A stretch of 7,049 nt of DNA from JAGTVG01 sp964389805 (lineage in GTDB: Bacteria; Bacteroidota; Bacteroidia; Cytophagales; Cyclobacteriaceae), in assembly GCA_964389805.1 (NCBI GenBank), contig CAYMFU010000151.1, positions 1-7,049 of the forward strand, given 5' to 3'. The first letter of the stretch is position 1. Each line of letters opens with the position of its first letter. A program made the position numbers and the translations under genes. Of this stretch, positions 1-6,802 are shown one piece after another. The notes beneath the pieces were generated by a model. It worked only from the letters and a program-made list of their open reading frames with translations. It was not told the origin of the DNA and ran no database searches.

Positions 1-18
1 AACCAGGATTCAATATTT

Positions 19-1089
19 TTATTCCAGGTCAACTACTTTTCCAGTTCTGAAAGATTGATCAGCGGCCAGAACAATCCTGAGACTATTGACCGCATCCTCC
101 TGATGAGCTGATAGATCAGCATTATTTACAATTGAATTAAAGAAAAATTCCTGTTCCAGGTCGCATAATCCTTGATGATCTGGTTCGTCTTCTGTGTTGA
201 TGATTTCATCAGCTTTGTTCAATTCATTGTTATCATTAAGATCTGAATAATGGATCTTAAGACGATTGGTCTGGGTATGACCGTCTATATCGTCGCTTTG
301 CCCGCTCTTCTCGGCATCCATAATATTAACACAACCCTTAGGCCCAATAACATCTTTGACAAAAAAGGCGACTTCGCTCATCATAGGCCCCCATCCAGCC
401 TCATACCAGCCAATGGATCCATCTTCAAATATAACCTGGAGCTGGCCGTAATTATACATATCGGGATCGATTTGTTCTGTTAGCCTGGCCCCAATAGCAT
501 GTACCCGAATTGGTTTTGATCTCGTCATTTGACACATCACATCAACGTAGTGTACGCCACAATCTACTATGGGGGACATAGATTTCATTAAATTCAAATG
601 AGTAAGCCATGTATTTCCACTGCTTTGCTGATTAAGGTTCATACGCATAACCAACGGTTTTCCCAGAGTGTGAGAGATCTCTATGAACTTCTTCCAGGAT
701 GGATGTACCCTTAGAATATATCCAACTACCAACTTTTTATTACTTTTTTGGGCAAGATTAACAAGGTCTGAAGCTTCTTCTACCGATACCGCTAAAGGTT
801 TTTCAACGAATACATGGGCACCTGCCAATAAACTTTTCCTGGCCAGTTCAGCATGAGTGTCGGGATATGTGCAGATGCAGACGGCATCAGGTTTTGCAGC
901 AGCAAGTGCCGTATCAAAATCATCGAATTGGGGTATCCCGCCTAGTTCGGTGGATAGCGCTTCCCTTTTCTCCGGCAGACGGTCGACAAATCCAACCAGT
1001 TCGAATCCTGGAGTTTTGTAATAGGCCAGAGCGTGAGATTTTCCCATGTTCCCAATTCCTACTACTATAACTCGTATTTTGTTATTCAT
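19..1089 (-). CDS. Gfo/Idh/MocA family NAD(P)-dependent oxidoreductase, cytoplasmic
   Basis: A 356-residue protein with the two-domain layout of the Gfo/Idh/MocA family, which oxidises or reduces sugars, inositols and related polyols with NAD(P). The N-terminal Rossmann domain starts directly after the first residues: GIGNMG at 11-16 is the dinucleotide-binding loop and D36 ends the second strand, which commonly favours NAD over NADP. The family EKP motif, with its active-site lysine, is at 96-98. The C-terminal half has D176-x-G-x-H180, the usual catalytic Asp/His pair. There is no signal peptide, so it should act in the cytoplasm, unlike the second oxidoreductase at 3147-4547. Length is normal for the family and the gene looks intact. 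It is divergent from nagB across 183 bases, which may mean shared control. The substrate cannot be read from sequence; family assignment is firm, specificity unknown. Confidence 0.93.
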   Translation of the reverse strand: MNNKIRVIVVGIGNMGKSHALAYYKTPGFELVGFVDRLPEKREALSTELGGIPQFDDFDTALAAAKPDAVCICTYPDTHAELARKSLLAGAHVFVEKPLAVSVEEASDLVNLAQKSNKKLVVGYILRVHPSWKKFIEISHTLGKPLVMRMNLNQQSSGNTWLTHLNLMKSMSPIVDCGVHYVDVMCQMTRSKPIRVHAIGARLTEQIDPDMYNYGQLQVIFEDGSIGWYEAGWGPMMSEVAFFVKDVIGPKGCVNIMDAEKSGQSDDIDGHTQTNRLKIHYSDLNDNNELNKADEIINTEDEPDHQGLCDLEQEFFFNSIVNNADLSAHQEDAVNSLRIVLAADQSFRTGKVVDLE

Positions 1090-1272
1090 TTTAGTATGCG
1101 ATTTTTGTCCGCCTTAAATTAATATTTTATTTTCAAATCAGAGCGTGTGTTAGCTTATAATTTATATTTATGAACCATAAATGGATTTCATTGTTAATTT
1201 ACTAAAATTTGGGTATTTTCAGCACTTCATTTTGTAACTCACATATTATCAGATTTTTTAAAATTAATAAAT
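1090..1272. promoter_or_regulatory. Divergent intergenic region between the oxidoreductase and nagB
   Basis: This 183-base AT-rich gap separates two genes that start in opposite directions, so it should hold promoters for both. The Bacteroidota promoter consensus is TTTG near -33 and TAnnTTTG near -7. On the plus strand only imperfect matches appear: a TTTG at 1208-1211 followed by TCATTTTG at 1227-1234, which lacks the conserved A and has short spacing, and TATATTTA at 1163-1170. No convincing match was found on the minus strand. No clear operator palindrome was seen. The call rests on gene orientation, not on a defined site. Confidence 0.4.
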
Positions 1273-2085
1273 ATGAAAATTATCATTAGAAAAGATTATC
1301 AACAGTTAAGCCAATGGACTGCTGATTACATTGCAGAACGGATTAACAATTTCAAACCTACGAAAGATAAACCATTTGTTTTGGGATTGCCTACCGGATC
1401 CTCGCCTTTGGGGACGTATAAGGCGCTGATCAAGCTCAACAAGGAGCGGATAGTGAGTTTTGAAAATGTAATTACATTTAACATGGATGAATATGTTGGA
1501 CTGGACACGGATCACGAGCAAAGTTATCATTATTTCATGTGGGAAAATTTCTTCAATCACATTGATATTCCTGAAGAAAATGTGAATATCCTAAATGGAA
1601 TGGCATCTGACCTTGACAAAGAATGTGCAGATTATGAGAAAAAGATGAAGGAATTAGGGGGAATTGAACTTTTCCTTGGTGGAATTGGACCTGATGGTCA
1701 TATTGCATTTAATGAACCAGGATCTTCACTGGCTTCCAGAACAAGGATCAAGACACTCAATTTCAATACCATTAAGGCAAATGCAAGATTTTTCGATAAT
1801 GATATTCATCTTGTGCCGAGAATGGCTTTGACGGTAGGGGTGGGGACCGTAATGGATTCCCGTGAGGTTGTTGTAATTATCAATGGATTTCATAAAGCAA
1901 GAGCATTACGCCAGGTCGTAGAAGAAGGAGTAAACCATATGTGGACCGTTTCCATGCTTCAGATGCACAGACACGCCGTGATCGTTTGTGACGATGAAGC
2001 GACGATGGAATTGAAGGCTGAAACAGTAAAATATTTCAAGGAAATTGAGCAAATCATTGACAACGAATTTCCTGACCTGGATTAA
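1273..2085 (+). CDS. nagB: Glucosamine-6-phosphate deaminase NagB
   Basis: Converts glucosamine-6-phosphate to fructose-6-phosphate and ammonia in the cytoplasm, the last dedicated step of amino-sugar use. The 270-residue product aligns without gaps to E. coli NagB (266 residues, compared from memory) through the catalytic region. D72 is the ring-opening/proton-transfer base, in FNMDEYVG. D141, H143 and E148 lie in GPDGHIAFNE, and K208 sits at the substrate phosphate site. The phosphate loop LPTGSSP is at 39-45. Residues that form the GlcNAc-6-phosphate allosteric pocket in E. coli (S151, R158, K160, Y254) are all kept, so allosteric activation is plausible. Two of the four E. coli cysteines (C118, C239) are kept; C219 and C228 are Gly and Met. 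The start at 1273 matches the E. coli N terminus. An intrinsic terminator follows the stop codon, so the gene is probably a single transcription unit. Confidence 0.97.
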   Translation: MKIIIRKDYQQLSQWTADYIAERINNFKPTKDKPFVLGLPTGSSPLGTYKALIKLNKERIVSFENVITFNMDEYVGLDTDHEQSYHYFMWENFFNHIDIPEENVNILNGMASDLDKECADYEKKMKELGGIELFLGGIGPDGHIAFNEPGSSLASRTRIKTLNFNTIKANARFFDNDIHLVPRMALTVGVGTVMDSREVVVIINGFHKARALRQVVEEGVNHMWTVSMLQMHRHAVIVCDDEATMELKAETVKYFKEIEQIIDNEFPDLD

Positions 2086-2099
2086 AAGTACTCGGCAGA

Positions 2100-2135
2100 A
2101 ATGGGTTACTAATTTAGTAGCCCATTGTTTTTTTT
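2100..2135 (+). terminator. Rho-independent terminator of nagB, overlapping the end of the converging gene
   Basis: An 11-base-pair stem, AATGGGTTACT (2100-2110) with AGTAGCCCATT (2116-2126), closes a 5-base loop AATTT. The only imperfect pair is one G-U wobble. It is followed at once by GTTTTTTTT (2127-2135). The hairpin begins 14 bases after the nagB stop. Its 3' arm and T-tract are also the last codons (Thr-Met-Gly-Tyr-stop region) of the minus-strand gene ending at 2114. Read on the minus strand the hairpin is followed by TCTGCCGAG, with no U-tract, so it should work mainly for nagB. Confidence 0.88.
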
Positions 2136-3031
2136 ACATATTCCCTGCTCATTTTCAGACTCTCCCGAATTGGCCTGGTGTGATCAAAATCTTCTTCATG
2201 CGCAAGTTCAACAACAAGATCACCCGAGAACTCAATCTTTTTCAATGTCTTACCGATACTCTTGAAATTCACATTACCTTCACCTAAGGATTCAGACCAT
2301 TGACCATTTTTTTGTTCATCTCTTAAGTGCATGAAAACGATCTGTTTCTGGTACGTTTTAAGAAATTCTACCGGATCAACTCCACCCCGTTTTAACCAGT
2401 TCAAATCAGGTCCTAATTTAACATCAGGAATTCTCTTTAAAGTGCCCTTTAAATCGTGAAGACCATCTTCTACTTCATACGTGTGATTATGCAAATTAAG
2501 GATAACACCTTTTTTTTCGCCTATTTCAATAATCTTTTTCAGGAGATCAGCCTGATCATCCAGTTGTTTTTCTGTTTTCCTTTCAGGAGCCTTGCCAACC
2601 GATGTGCCTAAAGTTCTGCCTCCTACATCCGCCAGGTTATTAATTATGTTTTCAGTATCGTCAAGAATTTCCTGATGTTTGGACCTATCCCACATATCAG
2701 CTCCATATGAAGTTCCGATTACAGGCAGCCCATATCTGTCTTTCAGTTCAGAAATAATCAGTGTAGTATTGTGATTCCGTAATGGATGATGCATAAGTTC
2801 AATGCCATCGAATCCAGCGTATTTAATCCCCTGGAATATTTTATCTAATGCAGGACTTATATCATAATCCTTTAATTTATAAGCATATATCCATGGATGA
2901 GCACCCACTGTTACTTCATTTTCTGATACTGTATGAAGCTTGGAATTTAAGGCCATGCTGCTTTTTAATGTCAGCCCTCCGGCAAGCATAGCCCCTGTGC
3001 TTATCAAGAATTTTCGACGGGATGTTTTCAT
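2114..3031 (-). CDS. Tat-exported sugar phosphate isomerase/epimerase-like TIM-barrel protein
   Basis: A 305-residue protein of the xylose isomerase-like TIM-barrel family (AP endonuclease 2 fold), whose members isomerise, epimerise, dehydrate or cleave sugars using a divalent metal. The N terminus has a twin-arginine leader: SRRKFL at 4-9, a mildly hydrophobic stretch to about residue 22, and a possible cleavage site after A27 (SMA). It should therefore fold in the cytoplasm and act in the periplasm or on the envelope. Barrel landmarks include GFDGIEL (73-79), NLHNH (179-183), GPDLNW (207-212), FMHLRD (233-238) and VVELAHEE (273-280). Likely metal ligands are E78, H181 or H183, D209, H235 and E275. 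It is divergent from the Tat-exported oxidoreductase at 3147, which suggests they work on the same sugar. The true reaction could be isomerisation or 3-keto-glycoside elimination; the sequence alone does not decide. Confidence 0.88.
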   Translation of the reverse strand: MKTSRRKFLISTGAMLAGGLTLKSSMALNSKLHTVSENEVTVGAHPWIYAYKLKDYDISPALDKIFQGIKYAGFDGIELMHHPLRNHNTTLIISELKDRYGLPVIGTSYGADMWDRSKHQEILDDTENIINNLADVGGRTLGTSVGKAPERKTEKQLDDQADLLKKIIEIGEKKGVILNLHNHTYEVEDGLHDLKGTLKRIPDVKLGPDLNWLKRGGVDPVEFLKTYQKQIVFMHLRDEQKNGQWSESLGEGNVNFKSIGKTLKKIEFSGDLVVELAHEEDFDHTRPIRESLKMSREYVKKTMGY

Positions 3032-3146
3032 AAGTTAGCTATTATCTTGTTTATTAAAGATCTGTAATTAATAATAATTTTTTATTCAAATCAATTCTTA
3101 TTTCATAAATTGAAAGAAAATTATTTCATCTTTTATTTTTCACAAT
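3032..3146. promoter_or_regulatory. Divergent intergenic region between two Tat-exported enzymes
   Basis: This 115-base, strongly AT-rich gap lies between the divergent starts of the TIM-barrel gene and the oxidoreductase. It must carry, or lie next to, promoters for both, and could allow joint regulation. I found no good TTTG/TAnnTTTG promoter pair on either strand and no clear inverted repeat. The call rests only on gene arrangement. Confidence 0.35.
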
Positions 3147-4547
3147 ATGGATTCAAAGAAAAAATCATCGAGAAGAGATTTTTTAACAAAGGTCTCTTTA
3201 GGAACTGCTGCACTTTCTGTTCCAAATATATTAACAGCCCGATCTACAGGTATCAGAAAGGAAATATTAGAATCTAATTATGTGTCGAAAACTTATTCTG
3301 CGAATGATAAAATAAGACTTGCCACGATTGGCTTTGGGATTCAGGGGATAGGTGATACAATTAATGCTGTTGGTGTTAATGGGATTGAGTTTGTTGCCGC
3401 CTGTGACTTGTATGAAGGTAGGCTGACCAGGGCTAAGGAGATCTATGGAAAAGATATTTTCACGACCAGGGATTACAGGGAGATTCTATCGAAAGATGAT
3501 GTCGACGCAGTCATTATTGCCACTCCGGATCATTGGCATGAGCGTATTGCCACGGATGCCATGAAAGCTGGTAAAGCAGTATACCTGGAGAAGCCTATGA
3601 TAAAAAATATACAGGAAGGCCATAACCTGATCAAAGTTCAGAAAGATACCGGAGCAATATTGCAGGTGGGAAGCCAGGGCATGTCAGGCATTTATGCTGC
3701 AAAAGCCAGGGAATTATATAAGTCAGGTGTTATAGGTGATCTCGTTATGGTAGAGATTCATAATGACAGGTACTCAAGGGAAGGTGCCTGGCAATATCCT
3801 ATACCTCCCGATGCCAGTCCGGATAGTATTGATTTTGACTCATTTCTTGGAGCGGCGCCAAAAGTAGAATATGATCCGGTTCGGTTTTTCAGATGGCGGA
3901 ACTACCAGGATTATGGGACAGGAGTAGCAGGGGATTTATTTGTCCATTCTTTCTCAACCTTGAATTTCGTGATCGATTCCTTAGGCCCCATCCGCGCGAA
4001 ATCTACTGGTGGATTGCGATACTGGAAGGATGGCAGGGATGTTCCTGATATCATGATGTCATTATATGATTTTCCCAAAGCTGAAAATCATCCTGCATTT
4101 AATGCTGTATTGAGGATCAATTTTGTTGCAGGCGGCGGCGGAGGTGGTGGATTTAAACTAATCGGGACGGAAGGGGCTATGATCGTGGGGTGGAGTTCTG
4201 TTTCTGTGATCCACAGCGATATGGGGTGGAGACCTTCCGGTTATTCACTCAAAGCTTATCCTGAAAATATGCAGAAGGAAATTAATAAAGTATATGATGC
4301 CAGGTATGATCAACAACGGGATAAGATGTTAAACCCACAGGATACTATTTTTGAAGCTTCCAACTCGTACAAAGGGGCTGATCACGATCATTTTCTTACT
4401 TTTTTTGAGGCGATGCGTGGAAACAGGAAGGTGGTTGAAGATACTACCTATGGCCTTCGAGCTGCCGGAGCCGCATTACTTTCGAACTTCAGTTACTTTG
4501 AAGATAAAACTGTTAATTGGGATCCAGTGATAATGCAACTTCAGTAA
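3147..4547 (+). CDS. Tat-exported Gfo/Idh/MocA family oxidoreductase
   Basis: A 466-residue oxidoreductase that probably oxidises a sugar or glycoside outside the cytoplasm. The leader contains SRRDFLTK (8-15), a near-ideal Tat motif, then a hydrophobic stretch and a possible cleavage site near A31. Tat export fits an enzyme that must bind its nicotinamide cofactor before crossing the membrane. The Rossmann loop is GFGIQG (62-67), with D87 ending the second strand. TPDHWH (126-131) and EKP (148-150) follow, with K149 the expected catalytic lysine. In the C-terminal domain D263 and H267, in GDLFVH, are the likely catalytic pair. Seven consecutive glycines (329-335) precede a GTEG turn. It differs from GH109 alpha-N-acetylgalactosaminidases, which share the fold and a leader but replace the EKP motif. 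It is probably the first gene of a three-gene unit, with 15 bases to the next gene. Confidence 0.92.
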   Translation: MDSKKKSSRRDFLTKVSLGTAALSVPNILTARSTGIRKEILESNYVSKTYSANDKIRLATIGFGIQGIGDTINAVGVNGIEFVAACDLYEGRLTRAKEIYGKDIFTTRDYREILSKDDVDAVIIATPDHWHERIATDAMKAGKAVYLEKPMIKNIQEGHNLIKVQKDTGAILQVGSQGMSGIYAAKARELYKSGVIGDLVMVEIHNDRYSREGAWQYPIPPDASPDSIDFDSFLGAAPKVEYDPVRFFRWRNYQDYGTGVAGDLFVHSFSTLNFVIDSLGPIRAKSTGGLRYWKDGRDVPDIMMSLYDFPKAENHPAFNAVLRINFVAGGGGGGGFKLIGTEGAMIVGWSSVSVIHSDMGWRPSGYSLKAYPENMQKEINKVYDARYDQQRDKMLNPQDTIFEASNSYKGADHDHFLTFFEAMRGNRKVVEDTTYGLRAAGAALLSNFSYFEDKTVNWDPVIMQLQ

Positions 4548-4562
4548 GCAAACATTATTATT

Positions 4563-5441
4563 ATGAAGAATATGATTCGAAATATATTTGCCCTGATTTT
4601 TATGCTATTGGCATTATTGTCAAATGCCCAGGATGAAAAAATTAATGTCATAGTTTTTGGGGCTCACCCCGATGACGCAGATGCAGATGCAGGAGGAACA
4701 GCGATTAAATTTGCACAAATGGGACATAATGTGATGTTCGTTTCTTTAACCAATGGCGATGCAGGACATTTTGCCATGGGTGGTGGAGCTCTGGCGAGAA
4801 TTCGAAGAGCTGAGGCCGAAGAAGCTGGGAAAAGGGCCGGTGTTAAATATGTTGTGTTGGATAACCATGATGGAGAGCTAATGCCTACGTTATACGTTAG
4901 ATTACAAGTAATTCGATTAATCCGAGAGTGGGAGGCTGATCTTGTAATAGGTCCCCGGCCCAATGATTATCATCCTGATCACAGAAATTGTGGAATTCTA
5001 CTTCAGGATGCTGCGTATATGGTTATTGTGCCAAATGTCGCACCTGATACTCCGCCATTGAAAAGAAATCCAATATTCTTGTATGCTCAGGATTTCTTTC
5101 AAAAACCGAATCCATTTACCCCTGACATAGTAATAGATATATCGGATACTTACAAACAGAAAATTAATACTATGGCGGCGCACGAATCACAACATTTTGA
5201 ATGGCTGCCATGGACTTCCGGAAGATTGGATGAAATTCCTGAAGATGATGAAGAAAGGCTGGATTATCTTGCCAGGTATAGAAAAATCAGGATTACAGAT
5301 GCGGTTCGGAAATCACTGGTTAAATGGTATGGAAAGGACAAAGCTGCTTTGGTAACTGATGCGGAAGCCTTCGAAATTTGTGAATATGGACGTCGTCCAG
5401 GTGATGATGAGATCAGAAGATTATTTCCCATGATCAAATAA
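4563..5441 (+). CDS. Secreted PIG-L (LmbE) family deacetylase, copy 1
   Basis: A 292-residue metal-dependent deacetylase of the PIG-L family, whose known members remove acetyl groups from GlcNAc-containing compounds (GlcNAc-PI, MshB and BshB substrates, chitooligosaccharides). A Sec signal peptide is clear: basic start, hydrophobic core at about 5-19 and cleavage after A22 in SNAQ. No lipobox cysteine is present. AHPDD (34-38) gives the zinc ligands H35 and D38 and the general base D37. YHPDHR (136-141) gives the third ligand, H140. DNHDGEL (100-106) is another conserved patch. It begins 15 bases after the oxidoreductase stop, so the two are probably co-transcribed. Met4 is an alternative start, but Met1 adds a positive charge suited to a signal peptide. 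The next gene is a close paralogue. The exact substrate is unknown. Confidence 0.93.
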   Translation: MKNMIRNIFALIFMLLALLSNAQDEKINVIVFGAHPDDADADAGGTAIKFAQMGHNVMFVSLTNGDAGHFAMGGGALARIRRAEAEEAGKRAGVKYVVLDNHDGELMPTLYVRLQVIRLIREWEADLVIGPRPNDYHPDHRNCGILLQDAAYMVIVPNVAPDTPPLKRNPIFLYAQDFFQKPNPFTPDIVIDISDTYKQKINTMAAHESQHFEWLPWTSGRLDEIPEDDEERLDYLARYRKIRITDAVRKSLVKWYGKDKAALVTDAEAFEICEYGRRPGDDEIRRLFPMIK

Positions 5442-5546
5442 ATGATACAGTAAGTATAATTTATTTCAACTAAAGACCTCAGCTGCTATTCAATTTTAAT
5501 ATTTTAGTAAGAAAATGAATTCGCTGATAAACTAATTAATATAACT

Positions 5547-6422
5547 ATGAAAAAAATCTCATTCTTACTTCTTCTATTATTGACAGGTTTAGTCTGTCTC
5601 AATGCCCAGGAACGGAAAATTAACGTGATCATTTTTGGTGCCCACCCTGATGATCCTGACAGCGATGCTGGTACAGCCATCCTATGGTCAAAAATGGGGC
5701 ATAATGTAATGATGGTTTCGTTAACAAATGGAGATGCCGGGCATCAGGATATGGGAGGAGGCGCCCTGGCCAGAGTTCGACGGGCAGAGGCTGAAGAAGC
5801 TGGGAAACGATATGGTGTTAAGTATCTAACCCTAGATAATCATGACGGAGAACTATTGCCCACACTGGAAAATAGGTTGGAAGTAATTCGTTTGATCAGG
5901 CACTGGAATGCGGATATCGTTATTGGTCCAAGACCCAATGATTATCATCCTGACCACAGATATACTGGCGTGCTGCTTCAGGATGCAGCGTATATGGTGA
6001 TTGTTCCAAATGTAGCACCTGACACACCTCCATTAAAGAAAAATCCTATCTTCCTTTATACTAGGGACCGTTTTCAAAAACCAAATCCCTTCAGTCCTGA
6101 TATTGCGGTGGATATTACAGATGTTTTTGACCAGAAAATATATGGCATGGCAGCTCATGAATCTCAATTTTTCTCCTGGCTTCCCTGGACCGCAGGACAA
6201 CTCGAAAATGTTCCTGAAGATCCTGATGAAAGGCTGAAATGGCTTGGAAATATATGGGGAGGGGGCACTCTGTCAGCTGAGGCAAGGGCTTCTTTAGATA
6301 AATGGTATGGTAGGGATCGCTCCAAACTGGTAAAGCATGCTGAAACATTTGAAATATGTGAGTATGGGCGAAGACCAGGCAATGCAGAGATCCGTGAATT
6401 ATTTCCGATGTTCGGCAAGTAG
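5547..6422 (+). CDS. Secreted PIG-L (LmbE) family deacetylase, copy 2
   Basis: A 291-residue paralogue of the preceding gene, alignable over nearly its full mature length with most residues identical. It has its own Sec signal peptide: KK start, leucine-rich core at 6-12 and cleavage after A20 in LNAQ. C17 does not fit a lipobox because the residue before it is Val. Metal-site residues are intact: AHPDD gives H33, D35 and D36, and YHPDHR gives H137. Compared with copy 1 it lacks one glycine just after the HPDD segment (DSDAGT against DADAGGT), has W47 nearby, and carries a glycine-rich insert-like segment, GNIWGGGTLS, near residues 232-241. These differences may alter the substrate pocket. 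The 105-base gap from copy 1 has no terminator I can see, so read-through from 3147 is likely. Both copies appear functional. Confidence 0.93.
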   Translation: MKKISFLLLLLLTGLVCLNAQERKINVIIFGAHPDDPDSDAGTAILWSKMGHNVMMVSLTNGDAGHQDMGGGALARVRRAEAEEAGKRYGVKYLTLDNHDGELLPTLENRLEVIRLIRHWNADIVIGPRPNDYHPDHRYTGVLLQDAAYMVIVPNVAPDTPPLKKNPIFLYTRDRFQKPNPFSPDIAVDITDVFDQKIYGMAAHESQFFSWLPWTAGQLENVPEDPDERLKWLGNIWGGGTLSAEARASLDKWYGRDRSKLVKHAETFEICEYGRRPGNAEIRELFPMFGK

Positions 6423-6802
6423 TATTGAGATAAAATATTTAATGATTGAGGCTAGGGCAAAGGATTCCTATATGGTTTTTAATCAGTAAATACAGGAAAC
6501 CGTTTATTTGTAAAGCCATACATCTTCCAAATTAAAAGAGCTGATCCTAAGTTTATCATCTTTCAATTCAAGAAAATAGAAATTTAACTTGAAGGATGAT
6601 GAACTTTTTTTTATATTATACATTATAAGACGTTAAGGGTAGAATTCATCGAAAGAGTATTCTAATCCGAAATTAATTATAATTATTGGTCTTTAATTAA
6701 CAGGCCAATTTGCTTTTCTTTCATCTAACTAAATTAGTTCTACTGCATTTCTGAAAGGGAATGTTATTCCGTAATTAATGAAGGGCAATTAAAAAATAAA
6801 TA
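6423..6802. other. Non-coding stretch, 380 bases, between the deacetylases and the ybaK-like gene
   Basis: No credible gene lies here; the longest ATG-started frames I noticed are about 15 codons (for example at 6442). The stretch is very AT-rich. It holds one candidate terminator (6685-6722) and presumably the promoter of the following gene. A short inverted repeat GGAAT-GTT-ATTCC at 6758-6770 lies about 30 bases before the next start codon and is too short to call an operator. No tRNA, riboswitch or mobile-element end was recognised. Confidence 0.6.
6685..6722 (+). terminator. Candidate intrinsic terminator downstream of the deacetylase unit
   Basis: ATTGGTCT (6685-6692) pairs with AGGCCAAT (6702-6709), with one G-U wobble, around a 9-base loop. 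A T-rich but interrupted tract, TTGCTTTTCTTT, follows. It would end transcription coming from the oxidoreductase and deacetylase genes, but it lies about 260 bases past the last stop codon and its U-tract is imperfect, so it is weaker than the nagB terminator. Confidence 0.45.

Larger units (their letters stand above)
4563..6422 (+). repeat. Tandem gene duplication of PIG-L deacetylases
   Basis: The two neighbouring genes are direct, same-strand paralogues. Their mature proteins match almost end to end, including a 22-residue identical run (copy 1 residues 146-167, copy 2 residues 143-164; bases 4998-5063 and 5973-6038). Within that run 10 of 22 codons differ, all synonymously. The duplication is therefore old and the protein sequence has been held by selection. 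Signal peptides and the intergenic region are not similar beyond their general composition. Confidence 0.9.

Noticed and set aside
250..483. Plus-strand open frame of 77 codons inside the first oxidoreductase, and a similar one at 867-1070
   Set aside because: Both lie fully antisense to a well-supported family gene and show no recognisable protein features.
2045..2287. Plus-strand open frame of 80 codons spanning the end of nagB and the converging gene
   Set aside because: It overlaps the nagB 3' end in another frame, passes through the terminator hairpin, and has no recognisable domain.
3147..4547. GH109 alpha-N-acetylgalactosaminidase, which shares the Gfo/Idh/MocA fold and an export leader
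   Set aside because: The protein has an intact EKP motif and TPDHWH segment typical of oxidoreductases, whereas the GH109 enzyme I recall has replaced this region; the amino-sugar context alone is not enough.
4664..4963. Minus-strand open frame of 99 codons opposite the first PIG-L gene, with similar frames at 4998-5183, 6115-6348 and 6164-6418
   Set aside because: They are antisense shadows of conserved deacetylase codons; their apparent composition follows from the sense gene.
5547..5610. Lipoprotein signal on the second PIG-L protein because of a cysteine at residue 17
   Set aside because: The residue before the cysteine is Val and no lipobox fits; the LNAQ site after residue 20 is a better Sec cleavage site.
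6442..6489. Small open frame of 15 codons in the 380-base gap
   Set aside because: Too short, no ribosome-binding signal and no recognisable peptide feature.
6758..6770. Inverted repeat GGAAT-GTT-ATTCC upstream of the ybaK-like gene as an operator
   Set aside because: A 5-base arm is expected often by chance in AT-rich DNA and nothing else marks it as a binding site.
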